Part shown: positions 15,955 to 23,932 of the stretch, piece by piece
Numbering within the stretch: the first letter of the stretch is position 1
How the letters are laid out: the number at the start of each line of letters is the position of its first letter
Assembly (NCBI GenBank): GCA_024399115.1
Contig: JAKSHZ010000003.1
Span: 1 to 64,000, forward strand
Source of the DNA: Bacilli bacterium
GTDB lineage: Bacteria; Bacillota_I; Bacilli_A; RFN20; CAG-826
Length of the DNA stretch: 64,000 nucleotides
Direction: 5' to 3'
Made by a program: the position numbers and the translations under genes
Notes under the pieces: generated by a model
What the model saw: only the letters and a program-made list of their open reading frames with translations
Database searches by the model: none
What the model was told of the DNA's origin: nothing

Positions 15955-18006
15955 TTATTCAGCAATTTTATTTTCTTTAATTACTTTTGCTCTTAAGTAC
16001 TCAGGAACTTCTTCGTATGTTGAGAATTCTCTGTTAAAGTATCCTGATGCTTGGGTTAAAGATTTAAGAATTGATGCATAATCAATAATTTCTGCTTCTG
16101 GAATTAAAGCTTCAATATCTTGTAATCCATCTTTTTCTTCCATGTTTTGAATACGAGCACGTCTAGTGTTTAAATCACTCATTACATCACCAGTATATTC
16201 AACAGGAACGATGACATGGATGTTCATAATAGGTTCAAGAATAATTGGATTACACCTCATATATGCATCTTTGAATGCTAGGATTCCTGCCATTTTGAAT
16301 GCTTGTTCGTTACTATCAACTGGATGGTATTTGCCATCTACTAAGACGCCTTTGACTCCGATTACAGGGAAGCCTGCCAATGGACCATTTTGTAAAGCTT
16401 CAAAGAAGCCTTTTTCAACGGCTGGGAAATAGTTCTTTGGAACTGCACCGCCAAATACTTCTTCATCAAAGACATTTTCTTTTGCTGGTTCGAACCTCAT
16501 CTTAACGACTCCGTAGAAACCAGATCCGCCAGATTGTTTAACATATCTTCCATCACCTTGGGCAGTTTTCTTAATAGATTCACGATAAACAATTTTCATT
16601 GGTTCAGTTTCAATATTAATCTTATATAAATCTTTAAGTTTTCCTAAGATGAAATTAATGTGAGATTCACTAACGCCACCCAACAGCAATTGTTTCGTTT
16701 CATTGTTACGTTTTACTTCGATAGCAGGGTCTTCTAATTGAATCTTAGCTAATGCTGGGCCAATCTTACTTTCATCATTTTTACTTGAAAGAATGATTGC
16801 TTTAAATATTACTGATGTTGGATAATGAGCACCTTTATAGAATATCTTTGATTTTGGAGAAGACAGAGTCATTCCTGAAGCCACACCATCAAGTCTAGTA
16901 ATAGCAACGATATCACCAGCGTGAGCATCAGTAATAGAATCTAATTTCTTTCCACACATTGTGTAAAGCATTGAGATTCTTTGTACGCCGCCATTCACAA
17001 AAACTTCGTCTCCAGTTCTAATAATTCCAGAATTAATTTTTACTAAATTAATTATTCCTGAATATGGATCAACAACAGTTTTGAAAACATATCCTGAGAA
17101 TGGTTCTAAATCATCTGTTTTTCTTAATACTTCATTGCCGTTTTCATCTTTTGCTTCATATGGTTTTAAATCGCATGGAGAAGGAAGATAATAAACAAAC
17201 ATATCTAACATGGTATGAATACCAATGTTCTTAGTTGCGCTTCCGACAATTACTGGAACAAGTTCACCTGCTAAGACGCCTTTTCTTAATGAAGTTCTAA
17301 CTTCTTCTTGGCTAAATTGTTCTCCATTGAAGAACTTCTCTAATAAGGCATCGTCTGTCTTTGCCACTTCTTCTGTAAGAGCATTATATAACTCGAAAAC
17401 TTTGTCTTTTTTATCGGCATAGATTGGAGCGTCAACACATTTTGTTCCGTCATATATACGAGCTTTTAGTGTGACACAGTTTGCAAAACCATCAAAGCCA
17501 TCATTGTGACCAAGAGGGTAGCAGAACGGAATAGCTTGCTTACCTAACTTTGTTCTAATTTCTTCTAAGAGATCGTCGAATTTTACATTAACTTTATCCA
17601 TTTTATTTAAATAGATGAATGTTGGGATCCCACGTTTTCTTAATTGGTTCCAGTGTTTAATTGTTCCTACTTGAACACCAACAGATGCATCAATAACTAA
17701 TATAGCGCCTTTAACAGCACCTAATGCACCAATGTATTCTGAAATGAAATCATCATTTCCAGGTACATCTATAAGATTAATCTTATATCCATTATAAGTT
17801 AATGGAATAATTGCGGTTTGAATTGAGCCGCCACGTTTTTGCTCTTCTGGTAGGTAATCAGAAATTGTATTCTTCTTTTCAACTTCACCTTTTACTGAAA
17901 TTAAACCGCTTGCGAAAGCTAATGATTCAGCCAATGAAGTTTTGCCTGAACTTTGGTGTCCTAGAATTAATACATTTCTAATATTTTTAGCATCAAAGTT
18001 TCCCAT
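15955..18006 (-). CDS. EF-G-like translational GTPase (EF-G paralogue)
   Basis: The 683-residue protein has all EF-G domains. The GTPase has G1 as G-H-Q-S-S-G-K-T-S (16-24) instead of the A-H-I-D-A-G-K-T-T of true EF-G, G3 as D-V-P-G-N-D-D-F, and G4 N-K-M-D. Domain II and III/IV/V blocks follow (for example V-G-G-V-S-E-S-H and G-S-G-F-Y-G-V-V). This places it in the 'elongation factor G-like' group rather than with the housekeeping fusA. The function of that group is not firmly known. It lies 11 bases after the Fic gene, with AGGAAA before its ATG, so the two are almost certainly co-transcribed. True fusA is not in this window. Confidence 0.9.
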   Translation of the reverse strand: MGNFDAKNIRNVLILGHQSSGKTSLAESLAFASGLISVKGEVEKKNTISDYLPEEQKRGGSIQTAIIPLTYNGYKINLIDVPGNDDFISEYIGALGAVKGAILVIDASVGVQVGTIKHWNQLRKRGIPTFIYLNKMDKVNVKFDDLLEEIRTKLGKQAIPFCYPLGHNDGFDGFANCVTLKARIYDGTKCVDAPIYADKKDKVFELYNALTEEVAKTDDALLEKFFNGEQFSQEEVRTSLRKGVLAGELVPVIVGSATKNIGIHTMLDMFVYYLPSPCDLKPYEAKDENGNEVLRKTDDLEPFSGYVFKTVVDPYSGIINLVKINSGIIRTGDEVFVNGGVQRISMLYTMCGKKLDSITDAHAGDIVAITRLDGVASGMTLSSPKSKIFYKGAHYPTSVIFKAIILSSKNDESKIGPALAKIQLEDPAIEVKRNNETKQLLLGGVSESHINFILGKLKDLYKINIETEPMKIVYRESIKKTAQGDGRYVKQSGGSGFYGVVKMRFEPAKENVFDEEVFGGAVPKNYFPAVEKGFFEALQNGPLAGFPVIGVKGVLVDGKYHPVDSNEQAFKMAGILAFKDAYMRCNPIILEPIMNIHVIVPVEYTGDVMSDLNTRRARIQNMEEKDGLQDIEALIPEAEIIDYASILKSLTQASGYFNREFSTYEEVPEYLRAKVIKENKIAE

Positions 18007-18017
18007 ATTTTTATTTC

Positions 18018-19055
18018 CTATAATCTAAAGTATTTGCTGTATCTACCTTTAGTAATCAACTGAATTTTGTCGTCTTTGACTAATTCAGAAAGAGCTTTTT
18101 CAATTGTTGTTCTAGAAGTTGAATAAAGTACTCTTTCGATAACTTCTTTTGTAACAGGAGTAGCAGAGTCTGAAACAACTCTAAGAACTTTTTTATCAGC
18201 GTTACCTTCATCTGTATTAACTTCGATGATGTAATCAAATTTTCTATAAGCTTCTAGGACACATTTAAGAACGAATTCTATAAATGGAACATAATCGTTA
18301 GTAGCGTCTTCCCATCCTTTTGATGAAGCTTCAAATGCGTCGATGTAATCACCTAAACGATGTTTCATGATATTAGGGATTGCAAAGTAATCACCGATTA
18401 CATAATCGTTTTTCTTCATTAAGAAATTGAGTAATAAACGAGAGACTCTACCATTACCATGATTGTATGGATGAATGCACATGAAGTCGAACATAAATAT
18501 GATAGAAAGTAATAGTTTATTTACGTGTTCGTCTTTTAAGCAATCATTATATTGATAAATTAAGTTATCTAATAACTGAACTACTTCTTCAGGAGCAGCT
18601 GTAACAAAAATGGTTCTAAACGATCCGTCTGGCATCATCTCTTGAATATAGTTTTGTGCATCTTTGTATTGGCCGCCAAACTCAGGGTTATAATCCTTAT
18701 AAATATAATAATGCAATGTAGAAATGAAACTTCTATCTAATGGTTGGAACTTATTAACTTCAGAAATTAAATTCAAAGCGTTTCGATAACCAACAATCAT
18801 ATGTTCTTGGAATGTTGCAGGTTTACTACCCTTTCCAAAGATTTCTTCTTCTCTTGATTCTTCAATTGTAACATTTCCAATTTCATTACTAGCGACAACA
18901 CCACTTCGAATCGCTATGTCCATTAACATATCAATCTTTTTTAGATCTCTAAGACGAAGGGTTTTTCCTCTATAGAGTTCAATTGATTGAAGTAACGAAT
19001 TAATATTTGGGGTGTTTAAAGAAAGTGAAACACCTTTTAAGTCAAACATTCTCAT
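18018..19055 (-). CDS. Fic-domain protein with a C-terminal winged helix
   Basis: The 345-residue protein carries the Fic motif H-P-Y-N-H-G-N-G-R (195-203), so it can in principle transfer AMP or another nucleotide part to a protein hydroxyl. The N-terminal Fic_N-like region holds T-I-E-E-S near 63-67, roughly where a self-inhibitory S/T-x-x-x-E-G/N motif is expected. A winged helix follows the Fic core (about 285-345). A 20-bp imperfect palindrome lies between its -35 and -10 boxes, so autoregulation is plausible. It is co-transcribed with an EF-G-like GTPase, and a nuclease-like fragment lies upstream. Target unknown. Confidence 0.92.
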   Translation of the reverse strand: MRMFDLKGVSLSLNTPNINSLLQSIELYRGKTLRLRDLKKIDMLMDIAIRSGVVASNEIGNVTIEESREEEIFGKGSKPATFQEHMIVGYRNALNLISEVNKFQPLDRSFISTLHYYIYKDYNPEFGGQYKDAQNYIQEMMPDGSFRTIFVTAAPEEVVQLLDNLIYQYNDCLKDEHVNKLLLSIIFMFDFMCIHPYNHGNGRVSRLLLNFLMKKNDYVIGDYFAIPNIMKHRLGDYIDAFEASSKGWEDATNDYVPFIEFVLKCVLEAYRKFDYIIEVNTDEGNADKKVLRVVSDSATPVTKEVIERVLYSTSRTTIEKALSELVKDDKIQLITKGRYSKYFRL

Positions 19056-19079
19056 TATTGTATGTACCTCTTTATGTCT

Positions 19080-19110
19080 ATAGTATGGAACAGAAATATT
19101 CCATTTTCAA
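19080..19110 (-). promoter_or_regulatory. Fic promoter with an operator palindrome in its spacer
   Basis: Minus strand: -35 TTGAAA (19105-19110) and -10 TACTAT (19080-19085) with a long 19-bp spacer. The arms ATGGAA (19085-19090) and TTCCAT (19099-19104) fill that spacer. Confidence 0.6.
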
Positions 19111-19200
19111 GAGTTTAATTGCATATTTTTAAAAACAAAATACAAAATTAACTTTTCTTATATTTTTCACTTACTATATAAAATCTTTAATTAAATAAAT

Positions 19201-19310
19201 AAAAAAACATCCATTAGGATGCTTGCACCAATCCGGTGAGCTACCCGGAAACGCCTGATAGCCACTATTTCTAGTGCGCCGTGGTCGACCGCTCATTTTC
19301 CACCTTTGGT
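19201..19310 (-). ncRNA. Unassigned structured RNA of about 110 nt with its own promoter and terminator
   Basis: A promoter lies at 19317-19344 and an intrinsic terminator at 19201-19221 (GCATCC/GGATG with seven T). Between them the sequence is much richer in G and C than its surroundings and holds stable pairings: CACTA-GAAA-TAGTG, a GCTATC/GGGTAGC hairpin, TGAGC with GCTCA, and CACC/GGTG. Some of these are mutually exclusive, as in a switch. It is not SRP RNA (no GGAA-tipped helix), tmRNA, RNase P, 5S, or a T-box (no TGGNACCGCG motif). It could be a free small RNA or a terminated leader of the Fic gene. Confidence 0.7.
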
Positions 19311-19316
19311 ACTTTT

Positions 19317-19344
19317 ATTTTAATTAATAAATTTTTTAAATCAA
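19317..19344 (-). promoter_or_regulatory. Promoter of the small RNA
   Basis: -35 TTGATT (19339-19344), 16-bp spacer, -10 TAAAAT (19317-19322), predicting a start near 19310. The -35 overlaps the stop of the nuclease-like frame. Confidence 0.65.
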
Positions 19345-19643
19345 TCTTTTTTTCTCACTGTATAAATTGTGGTTATCTTTTCCGGTTTCCCTTTTTCCAA
19401 TTTGGTTATTATTTTAATATAAGGCTTTCTATTTTTTCCCAACCTTCTTCCATAATAGTTTTTAAACTTTCTAGATTTTTTATCTATGTGAACTGAGTCT
19501 TGATTTAAAAGAATTTTGGGAATTTGTTCAATGTCGCGCACTTTGAACTGATGAGATACATTAGCAATATGCTCAAAAATCGTTTCTCCTCTACTTCTAA
19601 CGCTAAAAACAACTTCGTTGCCATTATAATTTTTTAAAGGCAA
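19341..19643 (-). CDS. Barnase/EndoU/RelE-like (PBECR-type) nuclease domain, possibly 5'-truncated
   Basis: About 100 residues resemble the phage-associated barnase/EndoU/colicin/RelE-like nuclease group. An F-x-H-I-x-x-V-S-H block (about 23-31) is followed by I-P-K-I-L-L (41-46), V-H-I-D, an N-Y-Y-G-R-R block, and a closing pair of strands (Y-I-K-I-I-T, T-I-Y-T-V). The frame continues upstream for about 19 codons to a TAA near 19700 without ATG or GTG, so the only usual start is a TTG at 19641-19643 without a ribosome-binding site. It may be a remnant or use an odd start. A strong promoter with a 34-bp palindrome lies just upstream. Confidence 0.5.
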   Translation of the reverse strand: MPLKNYNGNEVVFSVRSRGETIFEHIANVSHQFKVRDIEQIPKILLNQDSVHIDKKSRKFKNYYGRRLGKNRKPYIKIITKLEKGKPEKITTIYTVRKKD

Positions 19644-19706
19644 TTTAAGTTTTTTTAAAGCTTCAACAATGTTTGGATCGAATTCAAAATTACTTTTCGT
19701 TTAGTT

Positions 19707-19745
19707 ATTATATATTTTGTATTGATAATTATCAATACAAAATAT
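19707..19745 (-). promoter_or_regulatory. Promoter overlapped by a 34-bp perfect palindrome
   Basis: The palindrome 19712-19745 has two 17-base arms (left arm begins ATATTTTGTATTGATAA) with no loop. On the minus strand it contains the -35 TTGATA (19730-19735), followed by a 17-bp spacer and -10 TATAAT (19707-19712). A dimeric repressor bound here would block transcription of the nuclease-like frame. Confidence 0.75.
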
Positions 19746-19764
19746 TAGAGATAGCAAAATAAAA

Positions 19765-19786
19765 AACCGGTTTATTATCCCGGCTT
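19765..19786 (-). terminator. Terminator of tRNA-His
   Basis: CCGG arms (19767-19770 and 19780-19783) extended by AA/TT across a bulge, with a T run on the minus strand. Confidence 0.6.
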
Positions 19787-19798
19787 CAATTTACTGTT

Positions 19799-19875
19799 TG
19801 GGGCGAGTAACAGGAGTCGCACCTGCCAATGTCTGGTTCACAGCCAGATGTGTTAACTGCTTCACCATACTCGCC
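19799..19875 (-). tRNA. tRNA-His (GUG)
   Basis: The 77-nt cloverleaf has the extra G at position -1 paired with C73, as in bacterial tRNA-His. Acceptor GCGAGTA pairs with TACTCGC, and CCA is encoded. The anticodon loop CTGTGAA gives GTG. Confidence 0.96.
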
Positions 19876-19917
19876 AATTGCTAAATTATATTATCTAATA
19901 TAGTGGCATTTGTAAAG

Positions 19918-19946
19918 AAAAAACTACCACAATTTAATGCGGTAGT
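19918..19946 (-). terminator. Terminator of the M18 aminopeptidase operon
   Basis: Arms ACTACC (19923-19928) and GGTAGT (19941-19946), followed on the minus strand by six T. Confidence 0.8.
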
Positions 19947-19971
19947 CTGTTTCAGTTATATTAAATACGAA

Positions 19972-21342
19972 TTAGTCTTTAGCAATGATGAATGCTTTAT
20001 AACCTAAGTATGCTTCATATAAGTCAACTTTAGAGATGACTTCCATTGGAGCGTGCATATTTAAGACTGCAATACCAGCATCGATAACGTTCATATTGTA
20101 GTTGCCTAAGATGTAAGCGATTGTGCCGCCACCACCTTGGTCAACTTTACCAAGTTCAGAAGATTGCCAGTTAACATTTGCGTCATCCATAGCTCTTCTT
20201 ACGAATGCGTAGTATTCAGGATTTGCATCGTTACTGCCTGATTTACCTCTTGAACCAGTGTATTTGTTGAAGTTTAAGCCGTTACCTAAATAAGCGACGT
20301 TCTTTGGATCACTAACTTGTGCATAGAGTGGATCATAACCAGCTGCGACGTCACTAGAGAGCATTTTTGAATTTTCCATAGCCATTCTAGCTAACCATAC
20401 TGGATGTCCAACGCCCATTAAACCGCCTAATTTAGCGATTGTGTTTTCAAAGAATAATGAATGAGCACCAGTTGCACCAACTGAGCCTATTTCTTCTTTA
20501 TCAACTAAAATACAGCATGATGTGTATTCAGGTTGACTTGCGTCAACTAATGCCATTAATGATGTGTATGCACAGCATCTATCATCGTGACCATAGCCAG
20601 CGATCATACTTCTATCTAAGCCATAGTCTCTTGCTGGTCCTGCTGGAACAACTTCAACTTCAGCTGAGATGAAATCTTCTTCTTCGACATCATATTTATC
20701 TTTGATAATCTTTAAAACATTTGCTTTAATAGCATCTTTAGATGATTCATCAACTGGGATTGAACCGAGTGTAACGTCTAAGTTTTCACCAGTGATAGCT
20801 TTAGCTAAAGGTAAACTCATTTGGTCTGCTGAAAGGTGAATTAATAAGTCTGAAATACCGACAACTGGATCTGCTGGATCTTCACCAATACTAATTTCAA
20901 CTTTTGTTCCATCTTTCTTGCAAACTACACCATGTAATGCAAGTGGAATTGTGACCCATTGATATTTTTTGATACCACCATAATAGTGAGTATCAGCGTA
21001 AGCGAATGTTCTATTTTCATAGAATGGGTGTTCTTTTAAGTCGATTCTAGGTGAGTCAATATGAGCACCTAAAATTCTTAATCCACATTCGAGTGGTTTT
21101 TCACCAATAACGAATGCAGCGATGTTTTTGTTCTTGTTGATAAAGTAAACTTTATCTCCTACTGAAACAGATTTAACTGAGTCAGCATTTTTGAATCCAT
21201 TAGCGTCTAAGATTTTGACAGCTTCTTTGACAGCTAATCTTTCTGTTTTACCTGCAGAAATGTAGTCTTTGTAACCTTCTGCAAAATCCATGACTGCTTT
21301 TTTATCAGCACCATATTTTGCCCATGCGTTCTTTCCGTACAT
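19972..21342 (-). CDS. M18-family aminopeptidase
   Basis: The 456-residue cytosolic zinc aminopeptidase removes N-terminal (often acidic) residues from peptides. Metal and catalytic motifs are present: L-G-A-H-I-D-S-P-R near residue 90, a Y-G-H-D-D-R block, D-K-E-E-I-G-S-V-G-A, and a late His in N-M-H-A-P-M-E. Length is normal for the family. AAGGG precedes the ATG. It ends an operon with a P-loop kinase and a four-span membrane protein. It would suit the last step of using peptides imported by the Opp system at 47.7-60 kb. Confidence 0.93.
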   Translation of the reverse strand: MYGKNAWAKYGADKKAVMDFAEGYKDYISAGKTERLAVKEAVKILDANGFKNADSVKSVSVGDKVYFINKNKNIAAFVIGEKPLECGLRILGAHIDSPRIDLKEHPFYENRTFAYADTHYYGGIKKYQWVTIPLALHGVVCKKDGTKVEISIGEDPADPVVGISDLLIHLSADQMSLPLAKAITGENLDVTLGSIPVDESSKDAIKANVLKIIKDKYDVEEEDFISAEVEVVPAGPARDYGLDRSMIAGYGHDDRCCAYTSLMALVDASQPEYTSCCILVDKEEIGSVGATGAHSLFFENTIAKLGGLMGVGHPVWLARMAMENSKMLSSDVAAGYDPLYAQVSDPKNVAYLGNGLNFNKYTGSRGKSGSNDANPEYYAFVRRAMDDANVNWQSSELGKVDQGGGGTIAYILGNYNMNVIDAGIAVLNMHAPMEVISKVDLYEAYLGYKAFIIAKD

Positions 21343-21347
21343 AATAA

Positions 21348-21902
21348 TTACCCTTTCGATTTCCTAGTTAAGAATAAGAGAACGCTATCTCTAACTTCTA
21401 GCTCATTAAGTTTAGAAATATCTAACTTATAAGTATCTAGGTCTTTGATCTCGTTTCTTAATTCTGTGATGTAATTAATGAATTTGTTGTAGTCTTTATC
21501 CAATCCTTGAGAAAGATGCGCTCTATGTCTAGTTGGAACTCTTGCAAGGAATCTTTTATATAAAAGTTCCTCGTCACCAGTTAAATAAACTATAGATAAC
21601 TCTCCACCATATTCCTTAACGATTTCACGTATTCTAGTGATTTCAGATAATCTAAAATTGGCTTCGAGTATTAAGTCTCCGCCAATTTTTAAAGTCTGTT
21701 CTAAAACGTAAATCATTGAGTTTACAGTAGCGATTGAAATATTTCTATTTTCTTGTCTACTAGTAAAGCCTACACTATCGCAAATAATCTCCTTCACACA
21801 ATCTTTCTTAATACAAGTAAAGCTAAGTGATTTTGATAAATTATCTGCTAAAGTACTTTTACCAGCAGCTAAATCACCAGTAATAAGTACAATTCTTTTC
21901 AT
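21348..21902 (-). CDS. P-loop kinase-like NTPase (AAA_33 type)
   Basis: The 184-residue protein starts with a Walker A motif, I-T-G-D-L-A-A-G-K-S-T (7-17), typical of small nucleotide- or metabolite-kinase-like proteins. A Walker B-like D-L-I-L-E-A-N-F (about 76-83) and a lid-like R-F-L-A-R-V-P-T-R-H-R stretch follow. The substrate cannot be read from sequence. It lies two bases after the upstream membrane protein and five before the aminopeptidase, so the three are one operon. Confidence 0.8.
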   Translation of the reverse strand: MKRIVLITGDLAAGKSTLADNLSKSLSFTCIKKDCVKEIICDSVGFTSRQENRNISIATVNSMIYVLEQTLKIGGDLILEANFRLSEITRIREIVKEYGGELSIVYLTGDEELLYKRFLARVPTRHRAHLSQGLDKDYNKFINYITELRNEIKDLDTYKLDISKLNELEVRDSVLLFLTRKSKG

Positions 21903-21904
21903 TT

Positions 21905-22366
21905 TTATTCTTTAATGAATGCAGCGCCAACGTTTAAGCCACCAGCAACAATTGCTAAAACACCTGAAGCGATTGTTGATCCTGATAAGTGATACATGCT
22001 GCTGTCAGTAGCACCTTCAATTGCTGGATATAAAACCTTAATTAAGAAAATGATGATGCCTGCGAAAACTAAAACTCCGCCTGCAATGTAAGAGAACATC
22101 TTTTCTTTTTCAGTGAAGATACCAACGATTGGGATTAAAACTCCGAATACACCTGCTAATAAAACGAAGACTTGAGCAATAAAGCCATAAACATGAGCTT
22201 TAGAACCATTTGTTCCGAAGAAAACTTCTGCAAACTTTAAGCCTTGTTTTGAAACGCCATCTGTTTTAATGATTGTTCCGAATAATAAGAAGAAAGCAAC
22301 AAGTGTAATTACACCAGCGATATATCTGACTAAAGCGCTAGTTGTGTCATATCTTTTTGTCATCAT
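21905..22366 (-). CDS. Four-span membrane protein of unknown function
   Basis: The 153-residue protein has four hydrophobic segments (about 11-31, 58-82, 89-111 and 125-150) and a basic N-terminus. No family recognised. GGAGA precedes the ATG at good spacing. It is the first gene of the operon with the P-loop kinase and M18 aminopeptidase. Confidence 0.75.
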   Translation of the reverse strand: MMTKRYDTTSALVRYIAGVITLVAFFLLFGTIIKTDGVSKQGLKFAEVFFGTNGSKAHVYGFIAQVFVLLAGVFGVLIPIVGIFTEKEKMFSYIAGGVLVFAGIIIFLIKVLYPAIEGATDSSMYHLSGSTIASGVLAIVAGGLNVGAAFIKE

Positions 22367-22388
22367 AATAAAATCTCCATTCTATAAA

Positions 22389-22416
22389 ATTATATGAAAT
22401 CTTCGTTTCTTTACAA
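22389..22416 (-). promoter_or_regulatory. Promoter of the membrane protein / kinase / aminopeptidase operon
   Basis: Minus strand: -35 TTGTAA (22411-22416), 16-bp spacer, -10 TATAAT (22389-22394). Confidence 0.7.
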
Positions 22417-22541
22417 TAAATAAATTATTTATTTTGTAACTAAGGTAAAAAAGTACTATGAAAAATCGTAATTTCATCCGTATTTTCTATTTTGAACGCT
22501 TTTTCATTTATTTTTATTTTTCTAAGAGTATAGTAAGAGTT

Positions 22542-23918
22542 ATGCCTGAACAAACAAGAGACTTAACAGTCGGAAAACCTTGGAAACAAATTGTAATATT
22601 CTCTCTTCCGCTCATAGTCTCTTTTTTATTCCAAAATTTATATAATATTGCTGATTCAATTATTGTTGGTAATTTCTTGGGAGACGAAAGCTTAGCTGCA
22701 GTTAGTAGCAGCGGAAGTTTCGTCTTTTTATTTACTTCATTCTTTATTGGACTCAGTCTTGGATGTGGCGCTTTAATAGGAAAATTTTTCGGAGAGAAGA
22801 ATAAGAAAAAGTTATCAGAATCAATCCATTCCGCTGTTGCAATTGGCCTTGTTTCAAGCATTGTTCTCACTATACTTGCGGAGATTTTCTCTCCATTGCT
22901 ATTAAAAGTTATGGGAACTCCTTCTGATGTAATCGGTGAATCTATTTCCTATTTTAGAGCATATTTTATTGGTAGTACTGGCCTTGTAATGTATGCAATG
23001 TTAAATGCAATTCTTCAAGCTGTTGGTAACTCAAGAAGAGGTTTATATTATTTAGTCTTTGCTTCCTTATTAAACGTCGGCCTAGATCTTATTCTCGTTA
23101 AACCTTTAGGTGTCTTTGGTGCAGGTCTCGCTAGCTCAATTTCACAAATTTCAAGTGCTACTCTAGCATTCCTATTTTTAATCAAAAAGGGCACTGTATA
23201 CCAAGTTGAAATCAAAAAAATACGCTTTTATAAGGGCGTAACAAAAAAGATGATCATGTTAGGAATCCCATCAGGAATTCAAAACTCAGTCATTGGTATT
23301 GCAAATGTATGCGTACAATCTTTTATTAACTCATTTGGTTCTGCTGCAATGGCAGGTTGTGGATCATATTCTAGAATCGAAGGCTTTGCCTTCATTCCAA
23401 TCAATGCCTTCATGGGTGCTATAACTAACTTTGTAAGTCAAAATTTAGGCGCAAAAGAGTACGAGAGAGCGAAACAAGGCGCAAGATTTGGAATAATAAC
23501 TTCTGTCATTGTTGCCGAAATAATCGGCGGTCTCCAATATTTACTCGCACCACAATTAATTGGCCTATTTACTAGTACACCAGAATGTATTGCAATTGGA
23601 GTACAACAAGCTAGAACTATCTCTTTATTCTATTTCCTTCTTTCATATTCGCACTGTGTTAGTGCTGTTTGTAGAGGCGGAGGAAAACCAGTTGTCCCTA
23701 TGCTTGTTATGTTAATAGACTGGTGTGTAATTAGAGTTATCTATATTAATATAGCTATGAAAATTAGCCATACAATTAATCTATTATTCTGGGCATACCC
23801 AATAACATGGACGATATCCACTATTTTCTATATTTTCTATTATTATCTGTCAGACTGGGTCCATGGTTTCGACAGCAAAAAACCAATTCTCGATGAAGTT
23901 GAAATGGTTGAAGAATAA
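22542..23918 (+). CDS. MATE-family multidrug/toxin efflux transporter
   Basis: The protein has twelve hydrophobic segments and MATE signatures: N-terminal G-K-P-W-K-Q-I-V-I-F-S-L-P, F-L-F-Q-N-L-Y-N-I-A-D, and the matching second-half I-P-S-G-I-Q-N-S. It would expel cationic compounds in exchange for Na+ or H+. I start at the ATG at 22542 (458 residues). An in-frame ATG at 22458 would add 28 aromatic-rich residues unlike the family N-terminus. TATAGT at 22529-22534 ends seven bases before the ATG, suggesting a leaderless mRNA. Substrate unknown. Confidence 0.9.
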   Translation: MPEQTRDLTVGKPWKQIVIFSLPLIVSFLFQNLYNIADSIIVGNFLGDESLAAVSSSGSFVFLFTSFFIGLSLGCGALIGKFFGEKNKKKLSESIHSAVAIGLVSSIVLTILAEIFSPLLLKVMGTPSDVIGESISYFRAYFIGSTGLVMYAMLNAILQAVGNSRRGLYYLVFASLLNVGLDLILVKPLGVFGAGLASSISQISSATLAFLFLIKKGTVYQVEIKKIRFYKGVTKKMIMLGIPSGIQNSVIGIANVCVQSFINSFGSAAMAGCGSYSRIEGFAFIPINAFMGAITNFVSQNLGAKEYERAKQGARFGIITSVIVAEIIGGLQYLLAPQLIGLFTSTPECIAIGVQQARTISLFYFLLSYSHCVSAVCRGGGKPVVPMLVMLIDWCVIRVIYINIAMKISHTINLLFWAYPITWTISTIFYIFYYYLSDWVHGFDSKKPILDEVEMVEE

Positions 23919-23932
23919 ATCTTGAATAATTT

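Noticed and set aside
19201-19310. The small RNA as SRP RNA, T-box or fluoride riboswitch
   Set aside because: There is no GGAA-tipped CAGG/AGCAG helix for SRP and no TGGNACCGCG motif for a T-box. On the plus strand a GCTA/TAGC contact and AACGCC recall fluoride switches, but the required helix is absent and no crcB gene or plus-strand terminator follows.
22458-22541. Longer MATE protein starting at 22458
   Set aside because: The added 28 residues are aromatic-rich, unlike MATE N-termini, and a -10-like box lies inside the stretch just before 22542.
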